Assembly: GCA_900550035.1 (NCBI GenBank)
Contig: URQS01000008.1
Span: 1-64,000 of the forward strand
DNA length: 64,000 nt
Reading direction: 5' to 3'
Source of the DNA: an uncultured Prevotella sp.
GTDB lineage: Bacteria > Bacteroidota > Bacteroidia > Bacteroidales > Bacteroidaceae
Shown in pieces: positions 1-7,257 of this stretch; within the stretch, counting starts at the first letter, position 1; every line of letters begins with the position of its first letter. A program made the translations under genes and the position numbers. The notes under the pieces are model-generated. The model saw nothing but the letters and a program-made list of their open reading frames with translations. It had not been told where the DNA came from and made no database searches.

Positions 1-2110
1 CGAGGTCTGCGCGACCCTTAACCTCCTCGAGCACTGCCTTAGCGATAGCACTTGACAGAGGAGAGTGATGATCGTACTCCATAGAGCTTGTAGCACGACC
101 TGAAGTGATGGTACGGAGAGCGGTTACATAACCGAACATCTCTGACAGTGGCACCATAGCCTTAACGATACGGGCGCCAGAGCGAGCCTCTTCCATGCCT
201 TCTACCTGACCACGACGCTTGTTCAAGTCGCCGATTACGTCACCCATGTTCTCCTCAGGAGTAACAACCTCTACCTTCATGATAGGCTCCATAAGAACCG
301 GACCTGCCTTCGGGCAACCGTTCTTGTAAGCATTGAGGGCAGCAAGCTCGAATGACAACTGGTCAGAGTCAACCGGGTGGAATGAACCATCGGTGAGGAC
401 AACCTTCATACCCGTCATAGGATAGCCACCGAGGATACCGTTCTTCATGGCGTTCTCGAAGCCCTTCTGAACTGAGGGGATGAATTCCTTAGGAATGTTA
501 CCACCCTTAACCTCGTTAACAAACTGCAAGTCGCCTTCCTTGTAATCCTCGTCCTTCGGACCGATTGTTACGATGATGTCAGCGAACTTACCACGACCAC
601 CAGACTGCTTCTTGTAAACCTCGCGGAGCTGTACCGGCTTAGTGATAGCCTCCTTGTAGTTAACCTGAGGCTTACCCTGGTTACATTCAACCTTGAACTC
701 ACGCTTCAGACGGTCGATGATGATGTCGAGGTGAAGCTCACCCATACCAGAGATAATGGTCTGACCACTCTGCTCGTCGGTACGAACGGTGAATGTCGGG
801 TCCTCTTCAGCGAGCTTGGCGAGACCGTTATCGAGCTTAGCGATATCAGCCTGGCTCTTCGGCTCAACTGCGATAGAGATTACAGTATCAGGGAATGTCA
901 TTGACTCGAGCACGATAGGATGTGCCTCGTCGCAGAGAGTATCACCTGTGCGGATATCCTTGAAACCTACACCTGCGCCGATATCACCAGCGTCGATTGA
1001 CTCCATAGGAATTTCCTTATTTGAGTTCATCTGGAACAGACGTGAGATACGCTCCTTCTTACGTGAACGTGGGTTGTAAACGTATGAACCGGCAACAACC
1101 TTACCTGAATAAACGCGGAAGAATACCAGACGGCCCATGAACGGGTCGGTAGCAATCTTGAACGCAAGAGCCGAAGTAGGCTCGTCCTCAGAAGGCTTAC
1201 GATCCTCCTCTTCCTCAGTGTCAGGGTTTGTACCTACGATAGCGGCTGTATCGAGAGGTGAAGGAAGGAATGCGCAAACGTAGTCAAGAAGCGGCTGAAC
1301 ACCCTTGTTCTTGTATGAAGAACCGAGAAGCATAGGAGTAAGTTCCATTGAGATTGTACCCTTGCGGATAGCTGCGATAAGCTCCTCCTCAGTGATTTCC
1401 TCACCCTCGAGATACTTCTCCATGAGAGCGTCGTCGAAGTTGGCAGCAGCTTCTACCATCTTGTCACGCCACTCGTTAGCCTCGTCAACGAGGTCGGCAG
1501 GAATTTCCTCAACGTCGTACTCAGCACCCATTGTCTCGTCGTGCCACAGAATAGCCTTCATCTTGAGAAGGTCAACTACACCCTTGAAGTTCTCCTCAGC
1601 TCCGATAGGAATCTGAATAGGACAAGGATTAGCACCGAGGATGTCCTTCATCTGCTGTACTGTCTCGAAGAAGTCAGCACCTGAACGGTCCATCTTGTTA
1701 ACGTAACCGATACGAGGAACGTTGTACTTGTCGGCCTGGCGCCATACTGTCTCAGACTGTGGCTGAACACCGTCGGCTGCAGAATAAGTAGCAACAGCTC
1801 CGTCGAGTACACGCAGTGAGCGCTCTACCTCAGCGGTGAAGTCAACGTGTCCCGGAGTGTCGATCAAGTTGATCTTGTACGACTTGTTGAGATAGTTCCA
1901 GTTACAAGTTGTAGCAGCAGATGTGATAGTGATACCACGCTCCTGCTCCTGAGCCATCCAGTCCATTGTGGCAGCGCCGTCGTGAACCTCACCAATCTTA
2001 TGAGTCTTACCTGTGTAGAACAGGATACGCTCAGAAGTAGTGGTCTTACCGGCATCGATGTGGGCCATAATGCCGATGTTACGAGTCAAATGTAAATCGC
2101 GATTTGCCAT
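1..2110 (-). CDS. fusA: Elongation factor G, C-terminus cut by window edge
   Basis: EF-G is the GTPase that translocates tRNA and mRNA on the ribosome and, with RRF, recycles ribosomes. The N-terminus reads MANRDLHLTRNIGIMAHIDA followed by GKTTT, the classic P-loop. Reading stays open for about 703 codons to the left edge, so only the last few residues (EF-G is usually about 700-720 aa) lie outside. It follows rpsG by 23 bp and rpsL upstream, the conserved str operon order, so it is probably co-transcribed from the rpsL promoter. The ATG at 2108-2110 is the only start compatible with the family N-terminus. The call is certain; only the stop is not visible. Confidence 0.97.
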   Translation of the reverse strand, partial: MANRDLHLTRNIGIMAHIDAGKTTTSERILFYTGKTHKIGEVHDGAATMDWMAQEQERGITITSAATTCNWNYLNKSYKINLIDTPGHVDFTAEVERSLRVLDGAVATYSAADGVQPQSETVWRQADKYNVPRIGYVNKMDRSGADFFETVQQMKDILGANPCPIQIPIGAEENFKGVVDLLKMKAILWHDETMGAEYDVEEIPADLVDEANEWRDKMVEAAANFDDALMEKYLEGEEITEEELIAAIRKGTISMELTPMLLGSSYKNKGVQPLLDYVCAFLPSPLDTAAIVGTNPDTEEEEDRKPSEDEPTSALAFKIATDPFMGRLVFFRVYSGKVVAGSYVYNPRSRKKERISRLFQMNSNKEIPMESIDAGDIGAGVGFKDIRTGDTLCDEAHPIVLESMTFPDTVISIAVEPKSQADIAKLDNGLAKLAEEDPTFTVRTDEQSGQTIISGMGELHLDIIIDRLKREFKVECNQGKPQVNYKEAITKPVQLREVYKKQSGGRGKFADIIVTIGPKDEDYKEGDLQFVNEVKGGNIPKEFIPSVQKGFENAMKNGILGGYPMTGMKVVLTDGSFHPVDSDQLSFELAALNAYKNGCPKAGPVLMEPIMKVEVVTPEENMGDVIGDLNKRRGQVEGMEEARSGARIVKAMVPLSEMFGYVTALRTITSGRATSSMEYDHHSPLSSAIAKAVLEEVKGRADL

Positions 2111-2133
2111 TTTCCTTTTACCTTATTATTATA

Positions 2134-2610
2134 TTAGAATCTGAAGTGAGCGAATGCGCGGTTAGCCTCGGCCATACGGTGCATATCTTCCTTACGCTTG
2201 TAAGCACCACCCTGGTTGTTGTAAGCATCCATAATCTCAGCAGCAAGCTTGTCAGCCATGCTCTTACCACCACGCTTGCGAGCGAAAGCGATAAGGTTCT
2301 TCATTGAGATGCTCTCCTTGCGCTCCGCACGGATCTCTGTCGGAACCTGGAAAGTAGCACCACCGATACGGCGGCTCTTTACCTCAACCTGCGGAGTGAT
2401 GTTGTCGAGGGCCTGCTTCCAAATCTCGAGAGCCGGCTTCTCTTCCTTAGCCATCTTCTCCTGAACTGCGTCAAGTGCATTGTAGAAGATTTCGTATGAG
2501 GTATTCTTCTTACCGTCATACATCAAGTGGTTTACAAACTTAGAGACCTTCTGGTTGTTGAATTTCGGATCCGGAAGGATCACGCGCTTCTTTGGTTTTG
2601 CTTTTCTCAT
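2134..2610 (-). CDS. rpsG: 30S ribosomal protein S7
   Basis: S7 is a primary 16S rRNA-binding protein that nucleates assembly of the 30S head and lines the E-site. The protein of 158 aa starts MRKAKPKKRVILPDPKF and carries the family core VSKFVNHLMYDGKK, with the basic C-terminal part ANRAFAHFRF. A longer reading with 17 extra N-terminal residues is open (to 2661), but the family start and length favour the ATG at 2608-2610. It lies between rpsL and fusA in the str operon. No purine-rich Shine-Dalgarno is visible upstream, as is common in Bacteroidetes. Confidence 0.97.
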   Translation of the reverse strand: MRKAKPKKRVILPDPKFNNQKVSKFVNHLMYDGKKNTSYEIFYNALDAVQEKMAKEEKPALEIWKQALDNITPQVEVKSRRIGGATFQVPTEIRAERKESISMKNLIAFARKRGGKSMADKLAAEIMDAYNNQGGAYKRKEDMHRMAEANRAFAHFRF

Positions 2611-2755
2611 TTTGTTTTGAAAAAATTTGTCTGCGTGGGGTTGTTTCTTACTGTTCTTCAACGCCCTCTCTTGGGCATTTACTCAACCTGTCTATTAACA
2701 ATTCTCCAGCAAAACGATTTTAAAAAATACGTCCGACAATTAAATTATCTTCTGA

Positions 2756-3139
2756 TTACTTCTTAGCTGCCTTAGGACGCTTTGCACCGTACTTTGAACG
2801 ACGCTGTGTGCGGTTTGCAACACCGGCTGTATCGAGTGTACCGCGAACGATGTGATAACGAACACCAGGAAGGTCCTTTACACGACCACCGCGAACCAGC
2901 ACGATTGAGTGCTCCTGAAGGTTGTGACCTTCTCCCGGGATGTAAGAGTTAACTTCCTTAGAGTTTGTCAAACGCACACGGGCAACCTTACGCATTGCCG
3001 AGTTAGGCTTCTTAGGTGTTGTAGTGTAAACACGAACGCAAACACCACGACGCTGAGGACATGAATCCAGAGCCGGTGACTTGCTCTTGTCTACGAGCAC
3101 CTTTCTGCCTTTTCTTACCAACTGTGAAATTGTAGGCAT
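2756..3139 (-). CDS. rpsL: 30S ribosomal protein S12
   Basis: S12 sits at the decoding centre and is the classical site of streptomycin-resistance mutations. The 127-aa protein has the conserved loop TTPKKPNSAMRKVARVRL with the ordinary lysines, and the second loop VRGGRVKDLPGVRYHIVRG, also with the usual lysine, so no resistance substitution is seen. It is the first gene of the str operon. A -7-like element on the minus strand lies about 80 bp upstream, and a 145-bp gap separates it from rpsG. Confidence 0.97.
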   Translation of the reverse strand: MPTISQLVRKGRKVLVDKSKSPALDSCPQRRGVCVRVYTTTPKKPNSAMRKVARVRLTNSKEVNSYIPGEGHNLQEHSIVLVRGGRVKDLPGVRYHIVRGTLDTAGVANRTQRRSKYGAKRPKAAKK

Positions 3140-3220
3140 AATTCTAATTTTTAATTTATATATTTTTTATTTCAATTGTCGATCTTATAAAACCGCTTAT
3201 ATCAAGCCGTTTTCGGGGTG

Positions 3221-3228
3221 CAAAGGTA
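3221..3228 (-). promoter_or_regulatory. Bacteroidetes -7 element for rpsL
   Basis: On the minus strand this reads TACCTTTG, matching TAnnTTTG, followed by the frequent GCAC. No good TTTG is seen 19-21 bp further upstream. It would give a leader of about 75 nt ahead of rpsL. Confidence 0.5.
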
Positions 3229-3374
3229 CGAACTTTTCTTGAAAATACCTAATATATAAAATTACAATCTTACTGCTGTGGCATAAATTTATGGTTTTAC
3301 AGGCTATTTTAACGATTTGTTAACAATTCGAAAACAAATAAGCCCATCTTAACCAATAATTACAAATTGAAATC

Positions 3375-3692
3375 TCAAAAACTTGTAGAGCGTTGATACA
3401 CAACCACTCCCCACTTATCAACTTCATCAAGCAGGGCTTTATTGCCGACACGGTTGCGCGCACACAGATCAATCTGCCATGGCAACAGCAAATCGTCCAG
3501 CCGAGCATCTATCATAGACAAATCACCGATAGTCAAGCGTTCGCCTTCCAGCATTATATCAATATCAGAGTTGGAACGGAAATTTCCTTTTGCCCTTGAC
3601 CCATATATCAGGGCGCGCTGTACATTTTTTACCGACGACAAGACAGTAACAATTGCTCGAAGATTGTCGACACCTAATCCAAAGTCTCTCAT
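3375..3692 (-). CDS. mntA: MNT-type nucleotidyltransferase (MntA-like antitoxin)
   Basis: A minimal nucleotidyltransferase of 105 aa. It carries the full GSX10DXD signature: G31-S32, ten residues, then D43-I-D45, which binds Mg-nucleotide in this superfamily. It lies 2 bp downstream of a HEPN gene on the same strand, the arrangement of HepT/MntA toxin-antitoxin modules, in which MntA transfers AMP to a tyrosine of the HEPN partner and so inactivates it. Assignment to that mechanism rests on the motifs in both proteins and on pairing; the pair also resembles Haemophilus HI0073/HI0074, whose role is less clear. Confidence 0.8.
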   Translation of the reverse strand: MRDFGLGVDNLRAIVTVLSSVKNVQRALIYGSRAKGNFRSNSDIDIMLEGERLTIGDLSMIDARLDDLLLPWQIDLCARNRVGNKALLDEVDKWGVVVYQRSTSF

Positions 3693-3694
3693 TA

Positions 3695-4129
3695 TTAGGC
3701 AAATATATCATTAGGAGTTGATGTCGCCAACTCATTCATTTTATAGTAAAAAGCTGTCAGCTCGGGATAGAACACATTCAGTATATTATCTACTACATCA
3801 CAAGCAATATCCCCATTATAATTGTGCGATGTCTCGTTACGACTTTTTATCATATCCATCCATATCTGTCCGTCGGGTATTAGGTTCATTTCGAAGGCTT
3901 TGCGCGTGGCATCACGTGAACCACCGATACCATCATAACCTTGATACTCAGCATACGCTTTCATCAACTTCCACGACAATTCATGCGTAAACTCAAAACG
4001 TTGCACAAGCCCGTCACGCTCAAAATCATTGAGCGCTCGCAACTTACTCGCGTTAACAATTTCAGCCAAACGCGATAATGCTTTGTGATAACTTTCAAGT
4101 CGTTGTTCCCAACGTGATAAATCTGTCAT
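3695..4129 (-). CDS. hepT: HEPN-domain protein (HepT-like toxin, HI0074 family)
   Basis: A 144-aa all-helical protein of the nucleotidyltransferase substrate-binding (HI0074) type. The key segment is R97-NETS-H102-N-Y104, an exact RX4HXY motif. In HEPN RNases R and H form the active site, and in HepT/MntA systems the tyrosine is the residue AMPylated by MntA. The TAA stop is 2 bp before the mntA start, so translation is probably coupled. A -7 element (TAAGTTTG) lies about 35 bp upstream. Likely a toxin-antitoxin module; whether HepT here is an active RNase cannot be read from sequence alone. Confidence 0.8.
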   Translation of the reverse strand: MTDLSRWEQRLESYHKALSRLAEIVNASKLRALNDFERDGLVQRFEFTHELSWKLMKAYAEYQGYDGIGGSRDATRKAFEMNLIPDGQIWMDMIKSRNETSHNYNGDIACDVVDNILNVFYPELTAFYYKMNELATSTPNDIFA

Positions 4130-4163
4130 GTCTACCGTTTATATCATATAATGTATAATGTTG

Positions 4164-4171
4164 CAAACTTA
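4164..4171 (-). promoter_or_regulatory. -7 element for the HepT/MntA pair
   Basis: Minus-strand TAAGTTTG followed by GCAA, matching TAnnTTTG. No -33 TTTG is seen at the usual spacing. The implied leader is about 30 nt. Confidence 0.45.
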
Positions 4172-4212
4172 CAGAAAAATAGCGAGAATCAGAACATAAC
4201 AACAAAAAAAAT

Positions 4213-4256
4213 GCAACAAAAAAGGCAGACAAGCTAAAATAAAAAGCCTGTCTGCC
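4213..4256 (-). terminator. Rho-independent terminator after the DUF3467 gene
   Basis: A 12-bp stem (GGCAGACA at its outer end, one internal mismatch, 4224-4235 with 4245-4256) with a 9-nt AT-rich loop. On the minus strand it is followed by a T-run (plus-strand A-run 4218-4223). It lies 32 bp after the DUF3467 stop. Confidence 0.75.
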
Positions 4257-4287
4257 GCAATCTCTTTGTTCACTCGTTACTTAACGA

Positions 4288-4611
4288 TTATGCCTCTGCC
4301 GGCTGCTCAAACGGAGTAGCTGTGCGTGGCTGCTGCTGTTCGGGCAGATTGATCTTGCCGAAGTTCTGCTCGTATTTTACGATATTATCGTTGAGGGCCA
4401 TCAAAAGACGCTTTGCGTGCTCGGGAGCCATCACTACGCGGCTGCGAACCTGCGGCTGCTGCATACCGGGAAGCATGCATGTGAAGTCAAGGATGAAGTC
4501 TGAAGAAGAGTGAGTGATAAGCGCGAGGTTAGCGTATACTCCTACTCCGATTTCCGGCTTCAGCTCAATCTGAAGACCCTGGGGCTGCTGATTCTGGTTG
4601 TTTTCTTCCAT
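4288..4611 (-). CDS. DUF3467 domain protein
   Basis: A small acidic protein of 107 aa with Gln/Asn-rich ends and a central DUF3467-type core (GVYANLALITHSSSDFILDF, then RVVMAPEHAKRLLMALNDNI). Function is unknown; the family is widespread in Bacteroidetes. No signal peptide, so cytoplasmic. It has its own good promoter (TTTG, 20-bp spacer, TATCTTTG) and a long hairpin at the start of its roughly 100-nt leader, and it ends in a clear terminator, so it appears to be a single-gene unit. Confidence 0.8.
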   Translation of the reverse strand: MEENNQNQQPQGLQIELKPEIGVGVYANLALITHSSSDFILDFTCMLPGMQQPQVRSRVVMAPEHAKRLLMALNDNIVKYEQNFGKINLPEQQQPRTATPFEQPAEA

Positions 4612-4657
4612 TTTCTTATTTGTTTAGGTTTAAAAATACGTTGTTTAACTCAAAACA

Positions 4658-4708
4658 ATACGCCCCGCGCAGCCATAACCTTGCATGGTTTGGCTTCGTG
4701 GGGCGTAT
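4658..4708 (-). promoter_or_regulatory. Long hairpin at the 5' end of the DUF3467 leader
   Basis: Outer 9-bp stem ATACGCCCC/GGGGCGTAT, and an inner stem formed by AGCCATAACC against GGTTTGGCT. It begins only a few bases after the predicted transcription start, so it would cap the leader RNA. It could alternatively act as a weak terminator for the upstream hydrolase gene, but only a short T-rich stretch follows. Confidence 0.5.
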
Positions 4709-4718
4709 GTTTGTAATG

Positions 4719-4750
4719 CAAAGATAGCATTTTGTATGCTAACCTGCAAA
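4719..4750 (-). promoter_or_regulatory. Promoter of the DUF3467 gene
   Basis: Minus strand: -33 TTTG (4747-4750), 20-bp spacer, -7 TATCTTTG (4719-4726). Both elements fit the Bacteroidetes primary sigma-factor consensus. It sits just past the 3' end of the upstream hydrolase gene. Confidence 0.75.
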
Positions 4751-4762
4751 TTTTTATACGAT

Positions 4763-5674
4763 TTATTTCATTTTCAATTTCACAAAAACGGGATAGTGGT
4801 CTGACGGCAATCGGCGCTGTGCCGGGCGGAAGTCTATCTCCTGCGGAGCGTCGCTTGCCTTGTTTGCCTCATCTACTTTTGGCGCTGTCCAATAGCAGTC
4901 GGTGAGAATTGCGTAGTTGTCTACAAGGAATTTGGGCGACACAAACACGTGGTCGATACGGCTGTCGGTGTAGGTATCGCTGTTGTATGAATTGAAAGTG
5001 CCGTTCTCGGCATAGCGCAGACGAGCTGCGGTATAGCTGTCGCGGAGCAATCCCGAATTGGTGAAGATGGCATATATCTCGTTGTTTTGGTCTACATTGA
5101 AGTCGCCCGTGAGTACAACGGGGGCGCTGCCTGCTATCTCGCGTATCTTTCGCACAACGAGTTTGGCACTTTCTCTACGTGCCACTATGCCCACATGGTC
5201 CATGTGCAGATTGAAGTAGAAGAACTTCATGTGCGAACGCTTGTCCTCGAATTTTCCCCAAGTACATATTCTGATACATGCCGCATCCCATCCGAGATTG
5301 GGTCGTGTCGTGTCCTCAGACAGCCAGAACTGTCCTTTGTCGAGCAGTCGGATATTGTCTTTCTTGTAGAATATGGCGGCATACTCGCCCTCACGCTTGC
5401 CGTCATCACGACCTACACCTATATAGTCGTAGCCGTCGAGCGTAGCGAGCATGTCCTTCAACTGCGGATACAGAACCTCTTGTGCGCCGAAGACGTCGGG
5501 CTGTTCGAAGTTGATGATGCCGCAGACGCGTGGACAACGCTGCTTCCAACTGTTTCCGTTCTTGGCATCCGAATTGTTCTGGTAGCGTATATTGTACGAA
5601 CCGACAAAAAGGTTTTGGGCTTGAAGACCAGCAGCTGCCATAATTAAAAGCAGCGACATGATGATTTGTTTCAT
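4763..5674 (-). CDS. Secreted endonuclease/exonuclease/phosphatase-family hydrolase
   Basis: A 303-aa protein with an N-terminal signal peptide (MKQIIMSLLLIMAAAGLQAQ) and a complete EEP fold: YNIRYQN near the start, GAQEVL (metal-binding Glu), NLHMDHVG, VLTGDFNVD, RIDHVFVS and the C-terminal LPSDHYPV catalytic Asp-His. These hydrolases cut phosphodiester or phosphomonoester bonds in nucleic acids, lipids or sugars; the substrate cannot be chosen from sequence. Probably periplasmic or extracellular. It follows the BASS transporter gene by 42 bp and may be co-transcribed with it. Confidence 0.85.
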   Translation of the reverse strand: MKQIIMSLLLIMAAAGLQAQNLFVGSYNIRYQNNSDAKNGNSWKQRCPRVCGIINFEQPDVFGAQEVLYPQLKDMLATLDGYDYIGVGRDDGKREGEYAAIFYKKDNIRLLDKGQFWLSEDTTRPNLGWDAACIRICTWGKFEDKRSHMKFFYFNLHMDHVGIVARRESAKLVVRKIREIAGSAPVVLTGDFNVDQNNEIYAIFTNSGLLRDSYTAARLRYAENGTFNSYNSDTYTDSRIDHVFVSPKFLVDNYAILTDCYWTAPKVDEANKASDAPQEIDFRPAQRRLPSDHYPVFVKLKMK

Positions 5675-5716
5675 TTCTTGTTTTTAGGTTTATTTTAATT
5701 ATGGTTGAAGTCTTGT

Positions 5717-6670
5717 TCAACTGCGCTTGCGCTGCGCGTCCCATATCTCCCAACTGTTTATTATGTTCTGCCAAAGGATATAGCATCCGGGACCTACCGA
5801 CGACAGTGGTGTGAGATAGGCGCAGGCTATCCATATTGCAAATGCGGTGTTCTTCTGCCCCAAAGCCTGACCGGCGTTGACAGTCTGACCGAAGCGCGAG
5901 CCTATCACTCTGCCGCAGGCAAACTGAAACAGACACAGCAGTAACGAACACACTGCTATAACCAGCAGGAATGTTATGGTCGTGTTTGCATGAAGGATGT
6001 TCTTCATAGTCGTACCCGACACTATGAGGAGCGAGCAACCCCAGAGATAGTACGACAAATCCTTCACCGACGTGATGCGCTGGCAGAGCCGCTGGGCATG
6101 ATGCTTCACCAAGTAAGCCAATATCATAGGCACTACGAGCACGGTGAACACCTTATATAATATGAGCGTGAACGCCTCGAAGAAATGTATGTCGGCTGCC
6201 TTGTCTATCATCGGGAAGCAGACGGGTATGAGCAGTGCGGTGATAAGATTGGAGATGAAGGTGTAGGTGGTCATCTCCTCAAGGTTGCCACCAAGCTTCT
6301 GGGTGACAACGGCGGCTGCCGAAGCACACGGGCAGATGATGCAAGTGAGCACGGCTTCGGCAAGCGTCAGGCTGTCTCCCGTAAGATTAAAAGCCATGAT
6401 AACTGCCACAACTGCCGCAACTGTCAATACCTGAAACACACCTATCCACAGATGCCACGCCACGGGTCGCAACTTACGGAAGTCGACCTTGCAGAACGTC
6501 ACGAACAGCACCATAAACATGAACGTCGGCAGCATCGTGTCAAACACCGGTTCGGCTGCCCGTGCGAATCCGTCGAGCGCAGGCACGAGTGCAAAAATTA
6601 GATAAACGATTATGCCCGTGCCTATAGCCACCGGCAAAGTCCAGTCTTTTATGAATCTAATCACCTGCAT
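5717..6670 (-). CDS. BASS-family (bile acid:sodium symporter-like) transporter
   Basis: A 317-aa inner-membrane protein with about nine or ten hydrophobic segments. It has the BASS features of a polar broken-helix region (ICPCASAAAVVTQKLGGN) and a C-terminal GQALGQKNTAFAIW segment. Family members move bile acids, organic anions, pantoate or similar solutes, usually with Na+. The substrate here is unknown. The ATG at 6668-6670 was chosen because a -7 element lies just upstream, inside a longer reading that begins at 6721, and the shorter protein begins normally (MQVIRFIKDWTLP). The first gene of a likely two-gene unit with the EEP hydrolase. Confidence 0.8.
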   Translation of the reverse strand: MQVIRFIKDWTLPVAIGTGIIVYLIFALVPALDGFARAAEPVFDTMLPTFMFMVLFVTFCKVDFRKLRPVAWHLWIGVFQVLTVAAVVAVIMAFNLTGDSLTLAEAVLTCIICPCASAAAVVTQKLGGNLEEMTTYTFISNLITALLIPVCFPMIDKAADIHFFEAFTLILYKVFTVLVVPMILAYLVKHHAQRLCQRITSVKDLSYYLWGCSLLIVSGTTMKNILHANTTITFLLVIAVCSLLLCLFQFACGRVIGSRFGQTVNAGQALGQKNTAFAIWIACAYLTPLSSVGPGCYILWQNIINSWEIWDAQRKRS

Positions 6671-6698
6671 ATAGTCATTACTTTGCGTTAAGCAAGGG

Positions 6699-6706
6699 CA
6701 AAAGTA
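6699..6706 (-). promoter_or_regulatory. -7 element for the BASS transporter gene
   Basis: Minus-strand TACTTTTG followed by CCC, a full TAnnTTTG match, about 28 bp before the chosen ATG. No -33 TTTG at standard distance. It decides the start: the longer reading would overlap it. Confidence 0.5.
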
Positions 6707-6796
6707 CAAAATAAATGGCAATATAAAGGGGCAAATATCAATAAATATGGTTCATACGATATTAGCGGCAACAAATATACACCGGCTAACTGCTCA

Positions 6797-6824
6797 GGCT
6801 ATGGCGAGGACGCTATAGCCTCCT
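6797..6824. repeat. Dispersed palindromic repeat, copy 1
   Basis: GGCTATGGCG, 4-nt AGGA, CGCTATAGCC, then TCCT. The arms pair with one mismatch. Related copies lie at 13826-13850, 13891-13920, 14007-14024 (opposite orientation, partial) and 44801-44829. All lie outside genes. Confidence 0.7.
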
Positions 6825-6925
6825 AATAATATAAACAAAAAGATGGTTCTTCACAATGATGGAGTGATACATCCATTAACTAAAAGCTAAATGCAGGAGG
6901 AGGGTGTGTTCAAAAGTCAATTATA

Positions 6926-7047
6926 TGGGCTGAAAGCCCAATAAGCACATAGCCCAAGGCAGCGCCTTGGGTTTACGGATTGATAAAAGCAAAACGCCCT
7001 GCAAGGGCAAAAGCATTGATAATTAACGCTTTTGCCCTTACAGGGCG
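6926..7047. repeat. Cluster of REP-like hairpins
   Basis: Three hairpins in 120 bp. TGGGC/GCCCA (6926-6940); CCCAAGGC-AGC-GCCTTGGG (6953-6971), a perfect 8-bp stem; and a 20-bp inverted repeat 6995-7014 / 7028-7047 (CGCCCTGCAAGGGCAAAAGC against its near-perfect complement, one G/U-compatible change). This type of palindrome is common in noncoding DNA of Bacteroidetes and resembles REP elements mobilised by REP-associated tyrosine transposases; no such transposase gene is in the window. Confidence 0.65.
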
Positions 7048-7070
7048 CATTGTTATTTGGGAAACTTTTA

Positions 7071-7245
7071 GAGGGTGTGTCAAAATAGAAGTTAAAAGAA
7101 GTTTGGGCTTCGCCCGAAGTTAACAGAAGTTAGCGGACATATGTATAAATTGCTGAAAATAAAGCATTTGTCTGTTAACTTCCATCCATCGTAGATGGAT
7201 TAACTTCTTCTTAACTTCCTCTAACTCCTATTTTGACTCGCCCTC
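7071..7245. mobile_element. MITE-like 175-bp element with terminal inverted repeats
   Basis: Imperfect 33-bp terminal inverted repeats (7071-7103 and 7213-7245, 28/33 matching; outer end GAGGGTGTGTCAAAATAG / GAGGGCGAGTCAAAATAG). The interior is noncoding and has a small GGGCTTCGCCC hairpin and a palindromic CCATCCATCGTAGATGG stretch. The motif AGGGTGTGTTCAAAA at 6901 resembles the same end, suggesting a nested or partial second copy. No coding capacity; no clear target-site duplication seen. Confidence 0.6.
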
Positions 7246-7257
7246 GCTTCAATCAGT

